From NCBI GenBank assembly GCA_021772055.1, contig JAETNR010000004.1, positions 89,424 to 153,423 of the forward strand: a DNA stretch of 64,000 bases, written 5' to 3'. The notes under the pieces were generated by a model. The model was not told the DNA's origin. It saw only the letters and a list, made by a program, of their open reading frames with translations, and did not search any database. The stretch is from Blautia sp. (GTDB lineage Bacteria > Bacillota > Clostridia > Lachnospirales > Lachnospiraceae). Of the stretch, positions 51,641-60,058 are shown piece after piece (the first letter of the stretch is position 1; the number at the start of each line of letters is the position of its first letter). The translations under genes and the position numbers were made by a program.

Positions 51641-52723
51641 ATGATTAAAAGAATCGGTTTATTAACAAGCGGCGGTGACTGTCAGGCATTAAATGCGACT
51701 ATGCGAGGCGTAGTAAAGGGATTATCCAACTCCATTGACGAGCTGGAGGTCTACGGCTTTGATGATGGCTATAAGGGCCTCATTTATGGCAAATACCGCA
51801 TGCTTACCTCCAGAGATTTTTCCGGTATCCTGACACAGGGCGGGACGATCCTCGGTACATCCAGACAGCCGTTTAAACTGATGCGTGTGCCGGATGAGAA
51901 GGGTCTTGATAAGGTAGAAGCCATGAAGCAGACCTACTACAAGCTTTGTCTGGACTGCCTGGTAATCCTGGGCGGCAATGGAACTCAGAAGACAGCCAAT
52001 CTTTTGAGAGAAGAGGGACTGAATATCATTCATCTTCCCAAGACCATTGACAATGACATCTATGGAACGGACATGACCTTTGGTTTCCAGAGTGCAGTAA
52101 ATATTGCGACCAATGCAATTGACTGTATTCACACAACAGCAGCATCCCACGGACGAGTATTTATCGTAGAAATCATGGGTCATAAAGTAGGAAGTCTGAC
52201 ACTGCATGCAGGGCTTGCAGGCGGCGCGGATATCATCCTGATTCCGGAGATTCCATATGATATTAAAAAGGTGGGAGAAGCAATCAAGAAACGTAATAAA
52301 GCAGGCAAGAGATTTACCATCCTTGCAGTTGCGGAAGGTGCTATCTCCAAAGAAGACGCTGAACTTCCAAAGAAAAAATACAAAGAAAAACTGGAAGCAA
52401 GAGCAAAGAAATATCCGTCTGTTTCCTATGAGATCGCAGACGAGATCTTCAAAGAAACCGGAAGTGAAGTGCGTGTTACCGTTCCCGGCCATACACAGCG
52501 GGGCGGTGAGCCATGTGCATATGACCGTGTGCTTTCTACCAGGATCGGTGCCGGTGCTGCGGAAGCTATCCTGGATGAAGAGTATGGTGTCATGATCGGT
52601 ATCGTAAACGGCAAGATCAAACGTGTGCCCCTGGCTGAATGTGCAGGCAAGCTGAAAATGGTATCTCCGAAAGACCAGACTGTAAAAGCAGCAAAACAGA
52701 TTGGCATCAGCTTCGGCGATTGA
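51641..52723 (+). CDS. pfkA: 6-phosphofructokinase, mixed-substrate-type sequence
   Basis: 360-aa glycolytic enzyme that phosphorylates fructose-6-phosphate. It starts 'KRIGLLTSGGDCQALNATMRGVV', and has 'GGTILGTSRQPF', 'LGGNGTQKTANLL', 'LPKTIDNDIYGTDMTFGF', 'IVEIMGHKVGSLTLHAGLAGGADIILIPE' and 'PGHTQRGGEP'. It is longer than E. coli PfkA (320). The nucleotide loop is GGNG: Gly at the position that is Asp in PPi enzymes (pointing to ATP), but Asn replaces the usual Mg-binding Asp. 'PKTIDND' has the Lys found in PPi-type and mixed enzymes, where ATP enzymes have Gly. Phosphoryl donor therefore uncertain. Monocistronic with GAAGCGGGGTG before the ATG. Confidence 0.9.
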   Translation: MIKRIGLLTSGGDCQALNATMRGVVKGLSNSIDELEVYGFDDGYKGLIYGKYRMLTSRDFSGILTQGGTILGTSRQPFKLMRVPDEKGLDKVEAMKQTYYKLCLDCLVILGGNGTQKTANLLREEGLNIIHLPKTIDNDIYGTDMTFGFQSAVNIATNAIDCIHTTAASHGRVFIVEIMGHKVGSLTLHAGLAGGADIILIPEIPYDIKKVGEAIKKRNKAGKRFTILAVAEGAISKEDAELPKKKYKEKLEARAKKYPSVSYEIADEIFKETGSEVRVTVPGHTQRGGEPCAYDRVLSTRIGAGAAEAILDEEYGVMIGIVNGKIKRVPLAECAGKLKMVSPKDQTVKAAKQIGISFGD

Positions 52724-52878
52724 TCTTAAGACAGGAAACTGCCGGCCGCGGCGTCTTTATAGTATAAAATGATATAGAACATCACTCCGCCGCGGGACAT
52801 TCTCCTGCGGCGGCTTGGTGCCAAGCATACCTTCAGGAAGGTCCGGAAGGCCTTCTTCGGGTAAAGAGGAGTTTGCTC

Positions 52879-54495
52879 ATGAGTTATACAGCCTTATATA
52901 GAAAATTCCGCCCTGACAATTTTGCAGATGTAAAAGGACAGGATCATATTGTGACAACTTTGACCAACCAGATTAAGGCGAATCGTATCGGTCATGCGTA
53001 CCTGTTCTGCGGCACCCGTGGCACCGGTAAAACTACTGTCGCCAAGATTCTGGCAAAGGCGGTCAACTGCCAGCACCCGGTAAACGGAAGCCCCTGCAAT
53101 GAATGCGAAATGTGCAGGGCTATCCAGGCAGGAACATCTATGAATGTGATTGAGATCGATGCTGCCTCCAACAATGGCGTGGACAATATCCGTGAAATCA
53201 GGGAAGAGGTTTCCTACCGGCCAACAGAGGGAAATTACAAGGTCTATATCATTGACGAGGTCCATATGCTTTCTACAGGAGCATTCAACGCCCTGCTGAA
53301 AACACTGGAAGAGCCTCCGTCCTATGTGATTTTTATCCTGGCTACAACTGAGGCCCATAAGATTCCTATCACTATTTTGTCCCGCTGCCAGCGCTACGAT
53401 TTCCATAGGATTTCCATAGACACCATTGCTGCAAGGCTTGAGGAGCTTTTGAAGGCAGAAAAGGTTGAGGCCGAAGAAAAAGCAGTACGCTATGTGGCAA
53501 AAGCGGGGGATGGATCCATGAGAGACGCCTTAAGTCTTTTGGATCAGTGCATTGCTTTTTATCTGGGAGAAACACTGACGTATGATAAAGTGCTGGATGT
53601 CCTGGGTGCAGTGGACAATGAGGTATTCAGCAAACTTTTGCGCAGGGTTCTTGCAGGAGATGTGACAGGTGCCATCCGTGTGCTGGAGGACCTGATCGTA
53701 GGCGGCCGGGAACTGGGGCAGTTTGTAGCGGATTTTACCTGGTATATGCGGAACCTGCTTTTGGTAAAGACATCCGAAAATCCGGAAGAAGCCATAGACG
53801 CATCCTCCGAGAATCTGAAACTTCTGAAAGAAGAAAGCGAAATGGTGGATGCAGAAACTCTGATGCGCTATATCCGTATCTTTTCGGATTTATCCAATCA
53901 GATTCGCTTTGCAGCGCAGAAAAGGGTTTTGGTGGAGATCGCGCTGATTAAATTATGCCGTCCCGCGATGGAAACCAATCTGGATTCCGTACTGGACAGA
54001 ATCCGTGTACTGGAAAAGCAGATGGAAGAGCGTCCGATGCAGCAGGTGATCGTGCAGCCGGGGACACAGGGAATGGCAAAAGCTCCGTCGGAGCCGGAGA
54101 CCAAGGAGCAGAAGCCGGAAAAGGCAGCCCCGGAGGATCTGCAGAAAATCGTTGCAGGCTGGAAAGCAATTGTAGGCCAGACCTCCGCAGTATTTAAGCA
54201 GATGCTTCAAAAAGCAATCCCTAAGTATAACGGCCAGACCGGAGAACCTGTTTTATTTGTGGAATTTCAGGATTTTCTCGGCCAGACCTACGTGGATAAT
54301 CCGGAATATAAGCAGGAACTGCAGGAAATTATCCGCAGTCAGACAGGCAAAACCGTAGAGATTCAGATGCTGGTAGCCAATAAGCACCAGCACACAAATT
54401 TGGCACAGATCACAGTGGACCAGGCCATACGGGATAATATCCATATGGATGTTGTGATCGAGGAAGATCCCGGGGAATTAGAAGAAAAAGAATAA
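52879..54495 (+). CDS. dnaX: DNA polymerase III subunits gamma/tau
   Basis: Clamp-loader ATPase of the replisome. 538 aa. The N-terminal AAA+ domain has 'ALYRKFRPDNFADVKGQDHI', Walker A 'FCGTRGTGKTTVAKILAKA', a four-Cys zinc module 'CNECEMC' with Cys at ~63, Walker B 'VYIIDEVHMLSTGAFNALLKTLEEPP' and sensor 'FILATTEAHKIP' plus 'SRCQRYDFHRI'. Domain III is followed by a short tau tail (~400-538). The track's TTG at 52873 is two codons early; ATG 52879, seven bases after GAGGAG, gives the usual 'MSYTALYRKF'. No slippery A-run for gamma production is apparent. Head of dnaX-ebfC-recR-lacI. Confidence 0.96.
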   Translation: MSYTALYRKFRPDNFADVKGQDHIVTTLTNQIKANRIGHAYLFCGTRGTGKTTVAKILAKAVNCQHPVNGSPCNECEMCRAIQAGTSMNVIEIDAASNNGVDNIREIREEVSYRPTEGNYKVYIIDEVHMLSTGAFNALLKTLEEPPSYVIFILATTEAHKIPITILSRCQRYDFHRISIDTIAARLEELLKAEKVEAEEKAVRYVAKAGDGSMRDALSLLDQCIAFYLGETLTYDKVLDVLGAVDNEVFSKLLRRVLAGDVTGAIRVLEDLIVGGRELGQFVADFTWYMRNLLLVKTSENPEEAIDASSENLKLLKEESEMVDAETLMRYIRIFSDLSNQIRFAAQKRVLVEIALIKLCRPAMETNLDSVLDRIRVLEKQMEERPMQQVIVQPGTQGMAKAPSEPETKEQKPEKAAPEDLQKIVAGWKAIVGQTSAVFKQMLQKAIPKYNGQTGEPVLFVEFQDFLGQTYVDNPEYKQELQEIIRSQTGKTVEIQMLVANKHQHTNLAQITVDQAIRDNIHMDVVIEEDPGELEEKE

Positions 54496-54540
54496 TTTTT
54501 CTGATCAAAGTGATAAATATCTTTAAAGGAGGAATGATCC

Positions 54541-54897
54541 ATGGCAAAACGTGGAGGTTTTCCTGGCATGGGAATGCCGGGAAATATGAATAATTTAATG
54601 AAACAGGCGCAGAAAATGCAGCGCCAGATGGAAGAAAACCAGAAAGCACTGGAAGAAAAGGAATTTACCGCAGCAGCAGGCGGCGGAGCTGTTGAAGTGA
54701 CCATTTCAGGAAAAAGAGAAGTGGTAAGGGTGAAGCTGGCTGAAGAAGTGGTAGATCCGGATGATATTGAAATGCTGGAAGATCTGATCGTAGCCGCTAC
54801 AAACGAAGCTTTGCGTAAAGTAGAAGAAGAAAGCTCCCAGGTGATGTCAAAATTAACCGGAGGACTTGGGAGCATGGGCGGAGGCTTCCCGTTCTGA
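54541..54897 (+). CDS. ebfC: YbaB/EbfC nucleoid-associated protein
   Basis: 118-aa small DNA-binding protein of the YbaB family, tweezer-like dimer. '[26 protein letters not shown]' (helix 1), '[23 protein letters not shown]' (beta sheet) and '[34 protein letters not shown]' are the usual pieces. The Gly/Met-rich N-terminus '[14 protein letters not shown]' is typical. The standard dnaX-ybaB-recR order is kept; its stop overlaps recR by one base. Confidence 0.95.
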   Translation: MAKRGGFPGMGMPGNMNNLMKQAQKMQRQMEENQKALEEKEFTAAAGGGAVEVTISGKREVVRVKLAEEVVDPDDIEMLEDLIVAATNEALRKVEEESSQVMSKLTGGLGSMGGGFPF

Positions 54898-55496
54898 TGG
54901 AATACTACAGTACACATATTAACAAACTGATCGAGCAGCTTTCCCATTTGCCCGGAATCGGTGCGAAATCTGCCCAGCGTCTGGCTTTTCATATTATGAA
55001 CATGCCGAAGGATCAGGTGCAGCAGCTTACAGGCGCCATACTGGGTGCGCGGGAAAATGTTCAGTACTGTAAAAACTGCTATACCCTTACAGATAAGGAG
55101 CTTTGCCCTATCTGCAGCAATCCCAGCCGTGATGGAAAGACCATTATGGTTGTGGAGAATACCAGGGATCTGGCAGCATATGAAAAAACAGGCAAATATG
55201 AGGGCGTTTATCATGTGCTTCACGGGGCTATTTCTCCCATGCTGGGAATCGGTCCGGATGATATCAAATTAAAAGAATTGATGCAGCGTCTTCAAAATGA
55301 TGTGCAGGAGGTCATTATCGCCACAAATTCAAGCCTGGAGGGCGAGACGACTGCCATGTACATAAGCAAGCTGATCAAACCGACAGGAATCAAGGTTACC
55401 AGAATCGCCAGCGGTGTGCCTGTAGGGGGAGATCTGGAATATATTGATGAGGTTACGCTCCTTCGGGCGTTAGAAGGCAGGGTGGAACTGAAGTGA
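54897..55496 (+). CDS. recR: Recombination mediator RecR
   Basis: 199-aa component of RecFOR, loading RecA on gapped DNA. The N-terminal helix-hairpin-helix is '[19 protein letters not shown]', the zinc finger '[16 protein letters not shown]', and the Toprim domain '[28 protein letters not shown]', '[18 protein letters not shown]' and '[21 protein letters not shown]'. The start overlaps the ebfC stop (TGATG). Its own stop overlaps the next gene's GTG by four bases, tying an unrelated LacI-type regulator to the recombination operon. Confidence 0.97.
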   Translation: MEYYSTHINKLIEQLSHLPGIGAKSAQRLAFHIMNMPKDQVQQLTGAILGARENVQYCKNCYTLTDKELCPICSNPSRDGKTIMVVENTRDLAAYEKTGKYEGVYHVLHGAISPMLGIGPDDIKLKELMQRLQNDVQEVIIATNSSLEGETTAMYISKLIKPTGIKVTRIASGVPVGGDLEYIDEVTLLRALEGRVELK

Positions 55497-56578
55497 CAAA
55501 GAAAAAAGCAACATCCTCGGATGTGGCAGAGCTTGCAGGGTTTTCCCAGGCAACCGTATCCATGGTGCTGAACCGCAAATACAATGTATCCTTTTCCAGG
55601 GAAACTGTGGAACGTGTGGAGCAGGCTGCGCGGGAACTGGGATATGAGCTTCCGAAACATAAAACCCAGAAAAAAAATAAAAAAGAAAAGCTGATCGTGG
55701 TTTTTTGCCCGACAATCACAAGCCCTTACTATGTTTTGCTTCTGGAGGGGATTGAGTCCATTGCAAACGAGCAGGGCTACAGTGTTTTTATCTGCAATAC
55801 CCAGCGAGATGCAGGATTGGAGGAAAAATACCTCCGGATGATGCGCACCCTACGTCCCCAGGGAATTATCTATGCCTGTAACCCCAACCCGGATTTCCAG
55901 AAACAGGTAGAGGAAATGGCAAAAGAGATTCCCCTGGTCATTATCAGCAATAAAGAGAAAACCACCACAGTGGATGCCATTAACCAGAACAATACAGAGG
56001 TTGGAAAGCTGATGGCACGTCACCTGCTGGAACTGGGGCACAGGGATGTGGCCTTTATCACTCCGCCTCTGACGAGACGCCAGTGGCAGCGCTCCCGCCG
56101 CATTGAGGGCTTTGTAAAAGTCTTTGAGCAGGAGGGGCTGAAAGATCATGTGATTATTAAAGCAGCAGATGAATCTTTTGACCGGCACATTCCCCGGACA
56201 GATTCGGAGTATTCCATGGGTTATCAGCTTACGACGGAGCTTTTATCTGAGGGAAGAAAATTTACTGCCATTGCAGGGCAAAATGACATGATGGCTTATG
56301 GGGCTATTGATGCCCTTGGAGCCGCAAAGCTGCATGTTCCAAGGGATGTTTCGGTAATTGGCTGTGATAATATTTTTTATTCCGGTATCCGGAGGATTTC
56401 TCTTACCACCATCGACCATTTTGTGGCATTAAAAGGCAGAGATGCTTGTGATATCATCATCCGCAAGATCGGGATGAACTCTCAGCTTTACGGCGGACTT
56501 CGCCCAACCAGCCTGTACAATATCGAGTACACCCCGAAATTGATTGTGCGAAAAACCACCGCATATGCCAGAAATTAG
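55493..56578 (+). CDS. LacI-family transcriptional regulator
   Basis: 361 aa. The N-terminal HTH is '[20 protein letters not shown]' with hinge helix '[13 protein letters not shown]'. A basic linker (~55-65, '[12 protein letters not shown]') precedes the periplasmic-binding-protein-like sensor ('[32 protein letters not shown]', '[16 protein letters not shown]', '[17 protein letters not shown]', 'ISLTTIDHF'). It begins at GTG 55493, overlapping the recR stop. The likely ligand is a sugar or sugar phosphate. The pentose-phosphate genes just downstream are possible targets, but no classic CG-centred LacI operator is seen at their promoter. Confidence 0.9.
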   Translation: MTKKKATSSDVAELAGFSQATVSMVLNRKYNVSFSRETVERVEQAARELGYELPKHKTQKKNKKEKLIVVFCPTITSPYYVLLLEGIESIANEQGYSVFICNTQRDAGLEEKYLRMMRTLRPQGIIYACNPNPDFQKQVEEMAKEIPLVIISNKEKTTTVDAINQNNTEVGKLMARHLLELGHRDVAFITPPLTRRQWQRSRRIEGFVKVFEQEGLKDHVIIKAADESFDRHIPRTDSEYSMGYQLTTELLSEGRKFTAIAGQNDMMAYGAIDALGAAKLHVPRDVSVIGCDNIFYSGIRRISLTTIDHFVALKGRDACDIIIRKIGMNSQLYGGLRPTSLYNIEYTPKLIVRKTTAYARN

Positions 56579-56624
56579 TATTTTCTGAATGCGGAAACAG
56601 AAAATTAAATAAATATGGCATGAA

Positions 56625-56811
56625 AAAATATTAATAATAATTTGAAGTGAGATGGTGTTGAATCTCTGAATTGACAGCGGACGAGACACCCTTTTTATTT
56701 CATACATCCTTGTTTCAGGCAAGATGATAATTAATAATCACCAAAATATTAATAATATATTTATTAATAGAATGTAGCATGTCTTGACCTTGCCGCTGAT
56801 TTTGCTATAAT
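56625..56811 (+). promoter_or_regulatory. Promoter and AT-rich repeats before the transaldolase gene
   Basis: TTGACC (56784-56789), 16 nt, TATAAT (56806-56811) with TGC before it (extended -10). Upstream AAAATATTAATAATA occurs exactly twice (56625-56639, 56743-56757), and the second runs into a near-palindrome ATTAATAATATATTTATTAAT. GGTGTT..GACACC-CTTTTT (about 56653-56698) may end the lacI transcript. Confidence 0.7.
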
Positions 56812-56853
56812 GTGATTAACAAGTAAACGTGCAAAGACACAGGAGGTCAAAAC

Positions 56854-57507
56854 ATGAAATTTTTTATTGATACAGCAAAAGTAGAAGATATCCGTAAAGC
56901 CAATGACATGGGAATCATCTGCGGCGTAACTACAAACCCTTCTCTGATCGCAAAAGAGGGAAGAGACTTTACAGAGGTTATTAAGGAGATCACCAGCATT
57001 GTAGACGGTCCTATCAGCGGTGAGGTAAAAGCTACTACCACAGATGCAGAAGGAATGATTGCAGAAGGCCGTGAAATCGCAAAGATCCATCCGAACATGG
57101 TTGTGAAGATCCCTATGACAGGTGAAGGCTTAAAAGCAGTTAAGGTTCTGGCAAAAGAAGGAATCAAGACAAATGTGACTCTTATATTTACTGCAAATCA
57201 GGCACTTCTTGCAGCAAGAGCAGGTGCAACTTATGTATCCCCATTCCTTGGAAGACTTGACGATATCTCTACAGACGGACTTCCGCTGATCCGCCAGATT
57301 GCTGAAATGTTTGCCATCGCTGACATTCCTACCGAGATCATTGCAGCCAGCGTACGTCATCCTGTACATGTAACCGAATGTGCTCTTGCCGGAGCTGATA
57401 TCGCTACTGTACCGTATAAAGTACTGGAGCAGATGCTGCATCATCCTCTTACTGACGCAGGAATCGTAAAATTCCAGCAGGACTACAAGGCTGTATTTGG
57501 TGAATAA
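56854..57507 (+). CDS. fsa: Transaldolase / fructose-6-phosphate aldolase-like (TalC/FSA)
   Basis: 217-aa class I aldolase of the small transaldolase group. '[36 protein letters not shown]' and '[18 protein letters not shown]' hold the Schiff-base Lys (VVKIP, residue ~85). '[31 protein letters not shown]' and '[16 protein letters not shown]' are diagnostic. With the split transketolase that follows it forms the non-oxidative pentose-phosphate branch. AGGAGG lies eight bases before ATG 56854. Transaldolase versus F6P aldolase cannot be settled by eye. Confidence 0.93.
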   Translation: MKFFIDTAKVEDIRKANDMGIICGVTTNPSLIAKEGRDFTEVIKEITSIVDGPISGEVKATTTDAEGMIAEGREIAKIHPNMVVKIPMTGEGLKAVKVLAKEGIKTNVTLIFTANQALLAARAGATYVSPFLGRLDDISTDGLPLIRQIAEMFAIADIPTEIIAASVRHPVHVTECALAGADIATVPYKVLEQMLHHPLTDAGIVKFQQDYKAVFGE

Positions 57508-57560
57508 GAAGGCTTTGGTGAACCGAGCTTCTTTGACAAATCTATAAGGAGAATAGAAAC

Positions 57561-58400
57561 ATGGACAAATTAGAGCTTCAGAAAATTGCAAACGAGGTCC
57601 GCAAAGGCATCGTAACAGCAGTTCATGCAGCAAAGGCCGGACATCCGGGCGGTTCTTTATCTGCTGCTGATTTATTTACCTATCTGTACTTTGAAGAAAT
57701 GAACATTGACCCGAAGGATCCTAAGAAAGCAGACCGTGACCGTTTTGTATTGTCCAAAGGCCATACTGCTCCGGGACTTTATTCCGTACTGGCAAACAGA
57801 GGTTATTTCCCGGTAGAAGACTTAAAGACCCTTCGTCACTTAGGCTCTTATCTGCAGGGACATCCGGATATGAAGCATATTCCTGGTGTTGATATGTCAA
57901 GCGGTTCTCTTGGACAGGGAATCTCCGCAGCAGTTGGAATGGCTCTTTCCGGGAAATTAAGCGGCGACTCCTACAGAGTATACACTCTTCTGGGCGACGG
58001 CGAGATAGAGGAAGGTCAGGTTTGGGAGGCTGCTATGTTTGCAGGCCACAGAAAACTGGATAACCTTGTTGTGATCGTTGACAACAATGGCCTCCAGATT
58101 GACGGTGCCATTGATGAGGTATGCTCCCCATATCCCATTGACAAAAAATTTGAAGCATTTAATTTCCATGTGATCAATGTTGCTGACGGAAATGACATGG
58201 ATCAGTTAAAAGCAGCCTTTGACGAGGCAAGGGTTACCAAAGGAATGCCTACAGTGATCATCATGAAAACCGTAAAGGGCAAAGGTGTATCCTTCATGGA
58301 AAACCAGGTAGGATGGCACGGCAAGGCTCCTAATGATGAGGAGTATGCACAGGCAATGGAAGACTTAAAAAAGGCAGGTGAAGCATTATGTCAGATGTAA
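57561..58400 (+). CDS. Transketolase, N-terminal subunit
   Basis: 279-aa thiamine-diphosphate-binding half of a split transketolase. 'RKGIVTAVHAAKAGHPGGSLSAADLFTYLY' at the N-terminus, 'RDRFVLSKGHTAPGLYSVLA', and the TPP motif 'GDGEIEEGQVWEAAMFAGHRKLDNLVVIVDNN' (GDG-x~26-NN). It lacks the pyrimidine-binding domain, which is on the next gene. AAGGAG lies before ATG 57561. A weak stem (AAGAAGGCT..AGCTTCTT) in the 53-nt gap from fsa may attenuate. It overlaps the second subunit by 13 bases. Confidence 0.96.
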   Translation: MDKLELQKIANEVRKGIVTAVHAAKAGHPGGSLSAADLFTYLYFEEMNIDPKDPKKADRDRFVLSKGHTAPGLYSVLANRGYFPVEDLKTLRHLGSYLQGHPDMKHIPGVDMSSGSLGQGISAAVGMALSGKLSGDSYRVYTLLGDGEIEEGQVWEAAMFAGHRKLDNLVVIVDNNGLQIDGAIDEVCSPYPIDKKFEAFNFHVINVADGNDMDQLKAAFDEARVTKGMPTVIIMKTVKGKGVSFMENQVGWHGKAPNDEEYAQAMEDLKKAGEALCQM

Positions 58401-59326
58401 AGAAAATAGCTACAAGAGCCAGCTATGGCAATGCCCTGGTAGAGCTGGGCAAAAAGCATGAGAATGTAATCGTTCTGGACGCTGACCTTGCTGCAGCTAC
58501 CCAGACAGGAATCTTTAAGAAAGAATTCCCTGAGCGTCACATTGACTGTGGTATTGCGGAATGTAATATGGTAGGTATCGGCGCTGGAATTGCAACTACA
58601 GGCAAGGTTCCTTTTGTGAGCACATTTGCCATGTTTGCAGCAGGACGTGCTTATGAACAGGTTCGTAACTCTGTGGGATATCCGAAGCTGAATGTAAAGA
58701 TCGGTGCTACCCACGGCGGTATTTCTGTTGGAGAAGACGGTGCAACCCATCAGTGCTGTGAGGATTTTGCCCTTATGAGAAGCATTCCGGGAATGGTAGT
58801 AGCCTGCCCGTCTGATGATATTGAAGCCAAAGCAATGGTAGAGGCAGCTTACGAACATGTAGGCCCTGTTTATATGAGATTCGGACGTCTTGCAGTTCCA
58901 GTGATCAATGACAGACCGGATTATAAATTTGAACTTGGCAAAGGAATCGTTTTACGGGAAGGCAAGGACCTTACCATTATTGCCAATGGCCTTTGTGTTG
59001 CTCCTTCTCTGGAAGCAGCAGAAAAGCTGGCAGCAGAGGGCATTGACGCAAAAGTAATCAATATCCACACCATCAAACCGTTGGATGAAGAGCTGGTAGT
59101 TGCAGCAGCAAAAGAAACAGGCAAAGTGGTTACTGTAGAAGAACACTCCATTATTGGCGGTCTTGGCGGCGCAGTTTGCGAATGTCTGTCCGAAAAAGCC
59201 CCTGTTCCGGTAAAACGTATTGGTGTAAGAGACGTATTTGGCGAATCAGGCCCTGCAGCAGCACTTCTTCAGAAGTATGAACTGGATGCAGAAGGCATTT
59301 ATAAGCAGATTAAAGCGTTTGTATAA
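58388..59326 (+). CDS. Transketolase, C-terminal subunit
   Basis: 312-aa second half of the split transketolase (pyrimidine-binding and C-terminal domains). 'ASYGNALVELGKKHENVIVLDADL', 'RHIDCGIAECNMVGIGAGIATTGKVPFVSTFAMF' (containing the catalytic Glu of the 'AECNM' segment), 'GATHGGISVGEDGATHQC' and C-terminal 'VTVEEHSIIGGLGGAV'. It is translated from inside the end of the first subunit gene. Its 3' end overlaps the convergent yyaC by 17 bases, with no terminator between them. Confidence 0.96.
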   Translation: MSDVKKIATRASYGNALVELGKKHENVIVLDADLAAATQTGIFKKEFPERHIDCGIAECNMVGIGAGIATTGKVPFVSTFAMFAAGRAYEQVRNSVGYPKLNVKIGATHGGISVGEDGATHQCCEDFALMRSIPGMVVACPSDDIEAKAMVEAAYEHVGPVYMRFGRLAVPVINDRPDYKFELGKGIVLREGKDLTIIANGLCVAPSLEAAEKLAAEGIDAKVINIHTIKPLDEELVVAAAKETGKVVTVEEHSIIGGLGGAVCECLSEKAPVPVKRIGVRDVFGESGPAAALLQKYELDAEGIYKQIKAFV

Positions 59327-59882
59327 GACTTTCTGACGGGAGAATATTTCCGGCAGGAATCAGGCTTAAAATTCCCTGTGTGATGGTATCTGCCAGGGAA
59401 ATTACAGTTGATAGACGGGTTGTCTGAAGCGTAAATTGCTCCAGCATACCGCCGATGTTTACAATACCGGTAATATGAATATCTCCCACAGGAGGCAATT
59501 CTTTGTGCACCCCTGCACCTGGGTAGAGTGCACCATTTCCGATGGTCACATAACCCAGGTGCTTTTTTTGTCCGAGAGAGGCGTCTATGGCGATCACCAG
59601 GGCATGGGGATGCCGCTCTTCAATAGAGGAAGACATTTGTTCCAGGTTCATTGCATGTACAGGTTCATTTAAGGTGCCGTATACAGAAATTCCGGGTCCT
59701 CTGTAAGCGCTTAACTGTTGGCCGACATAGGGCCCAAGGCAGTCTCCTGTCATCCTGTCACTTCCGATGCAGAGAAAAACAAGCTCCTCCCAGAAGCCCT
59801 GATGATGCCGGATACATTTTTTTAAAAGAAAAGCAATTTCCTGTGATGAACTTTCTTTTTTCGTATCAATATAAAACGTCAT
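59310..59882 (-). CDS. yyaC: Spore protease YyaC (GPR-like, DUF1256)
   Basis: 190 aa. YyaC proteins are sporulation-expressed and share the germination-protease fold. Conserved pieces: 'VFLCIGSDRMTGDCLGPYVGQQL' (~35), 'GTLNEPVHAMNLE' (~70), 'VIAIDASLG' (~93) and 'GYVTIGNGALYPGAGVHKELPPVGDIHITGIVNIGG' (~105). The 'CIGSDRMTGD' and 'IDASLG' Asp residues correspond to the GPR catalytic aspartates as I know the family. I choose ATG 59882 with GAGGG upstream instead of the track's TTG five codons earlier. It marks a spore-forming lineage. Confidence 0.9.
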   Translation of the reverse strand: MTFYIDTKKESSSQEIAFLLKKCIRHHQGFWEELVFLCIGSDRMTGDCLGPYVGQQLSAYRGPGISVYGTLNEPVHAMNLEQMSSSIEERHPHALVIAIDASLGQKKHLGYVTIGNGALYPGAGVHKELPPVGDIHITGIVNIGGMLEQFTLQTTRLSTVISLADTITQGILSLIPAGNILPSESLIQTL

Positions 59883-60058
59883 AATTTTCCCTCGCAAATT
59901 TTTTCAGTCAAAAAACCGCTTTGTTTCATCATATCCAGAAACAGGACAGATTATGCACCGTGCAAAATCTGTCGCTAAATTCTTGGAAAAGCCTCTTACA
60001 TTCCGGCAAAATCTGCGTTTCTCATATGCTATTCTGATACCCGAAGGGGTGATATAAC

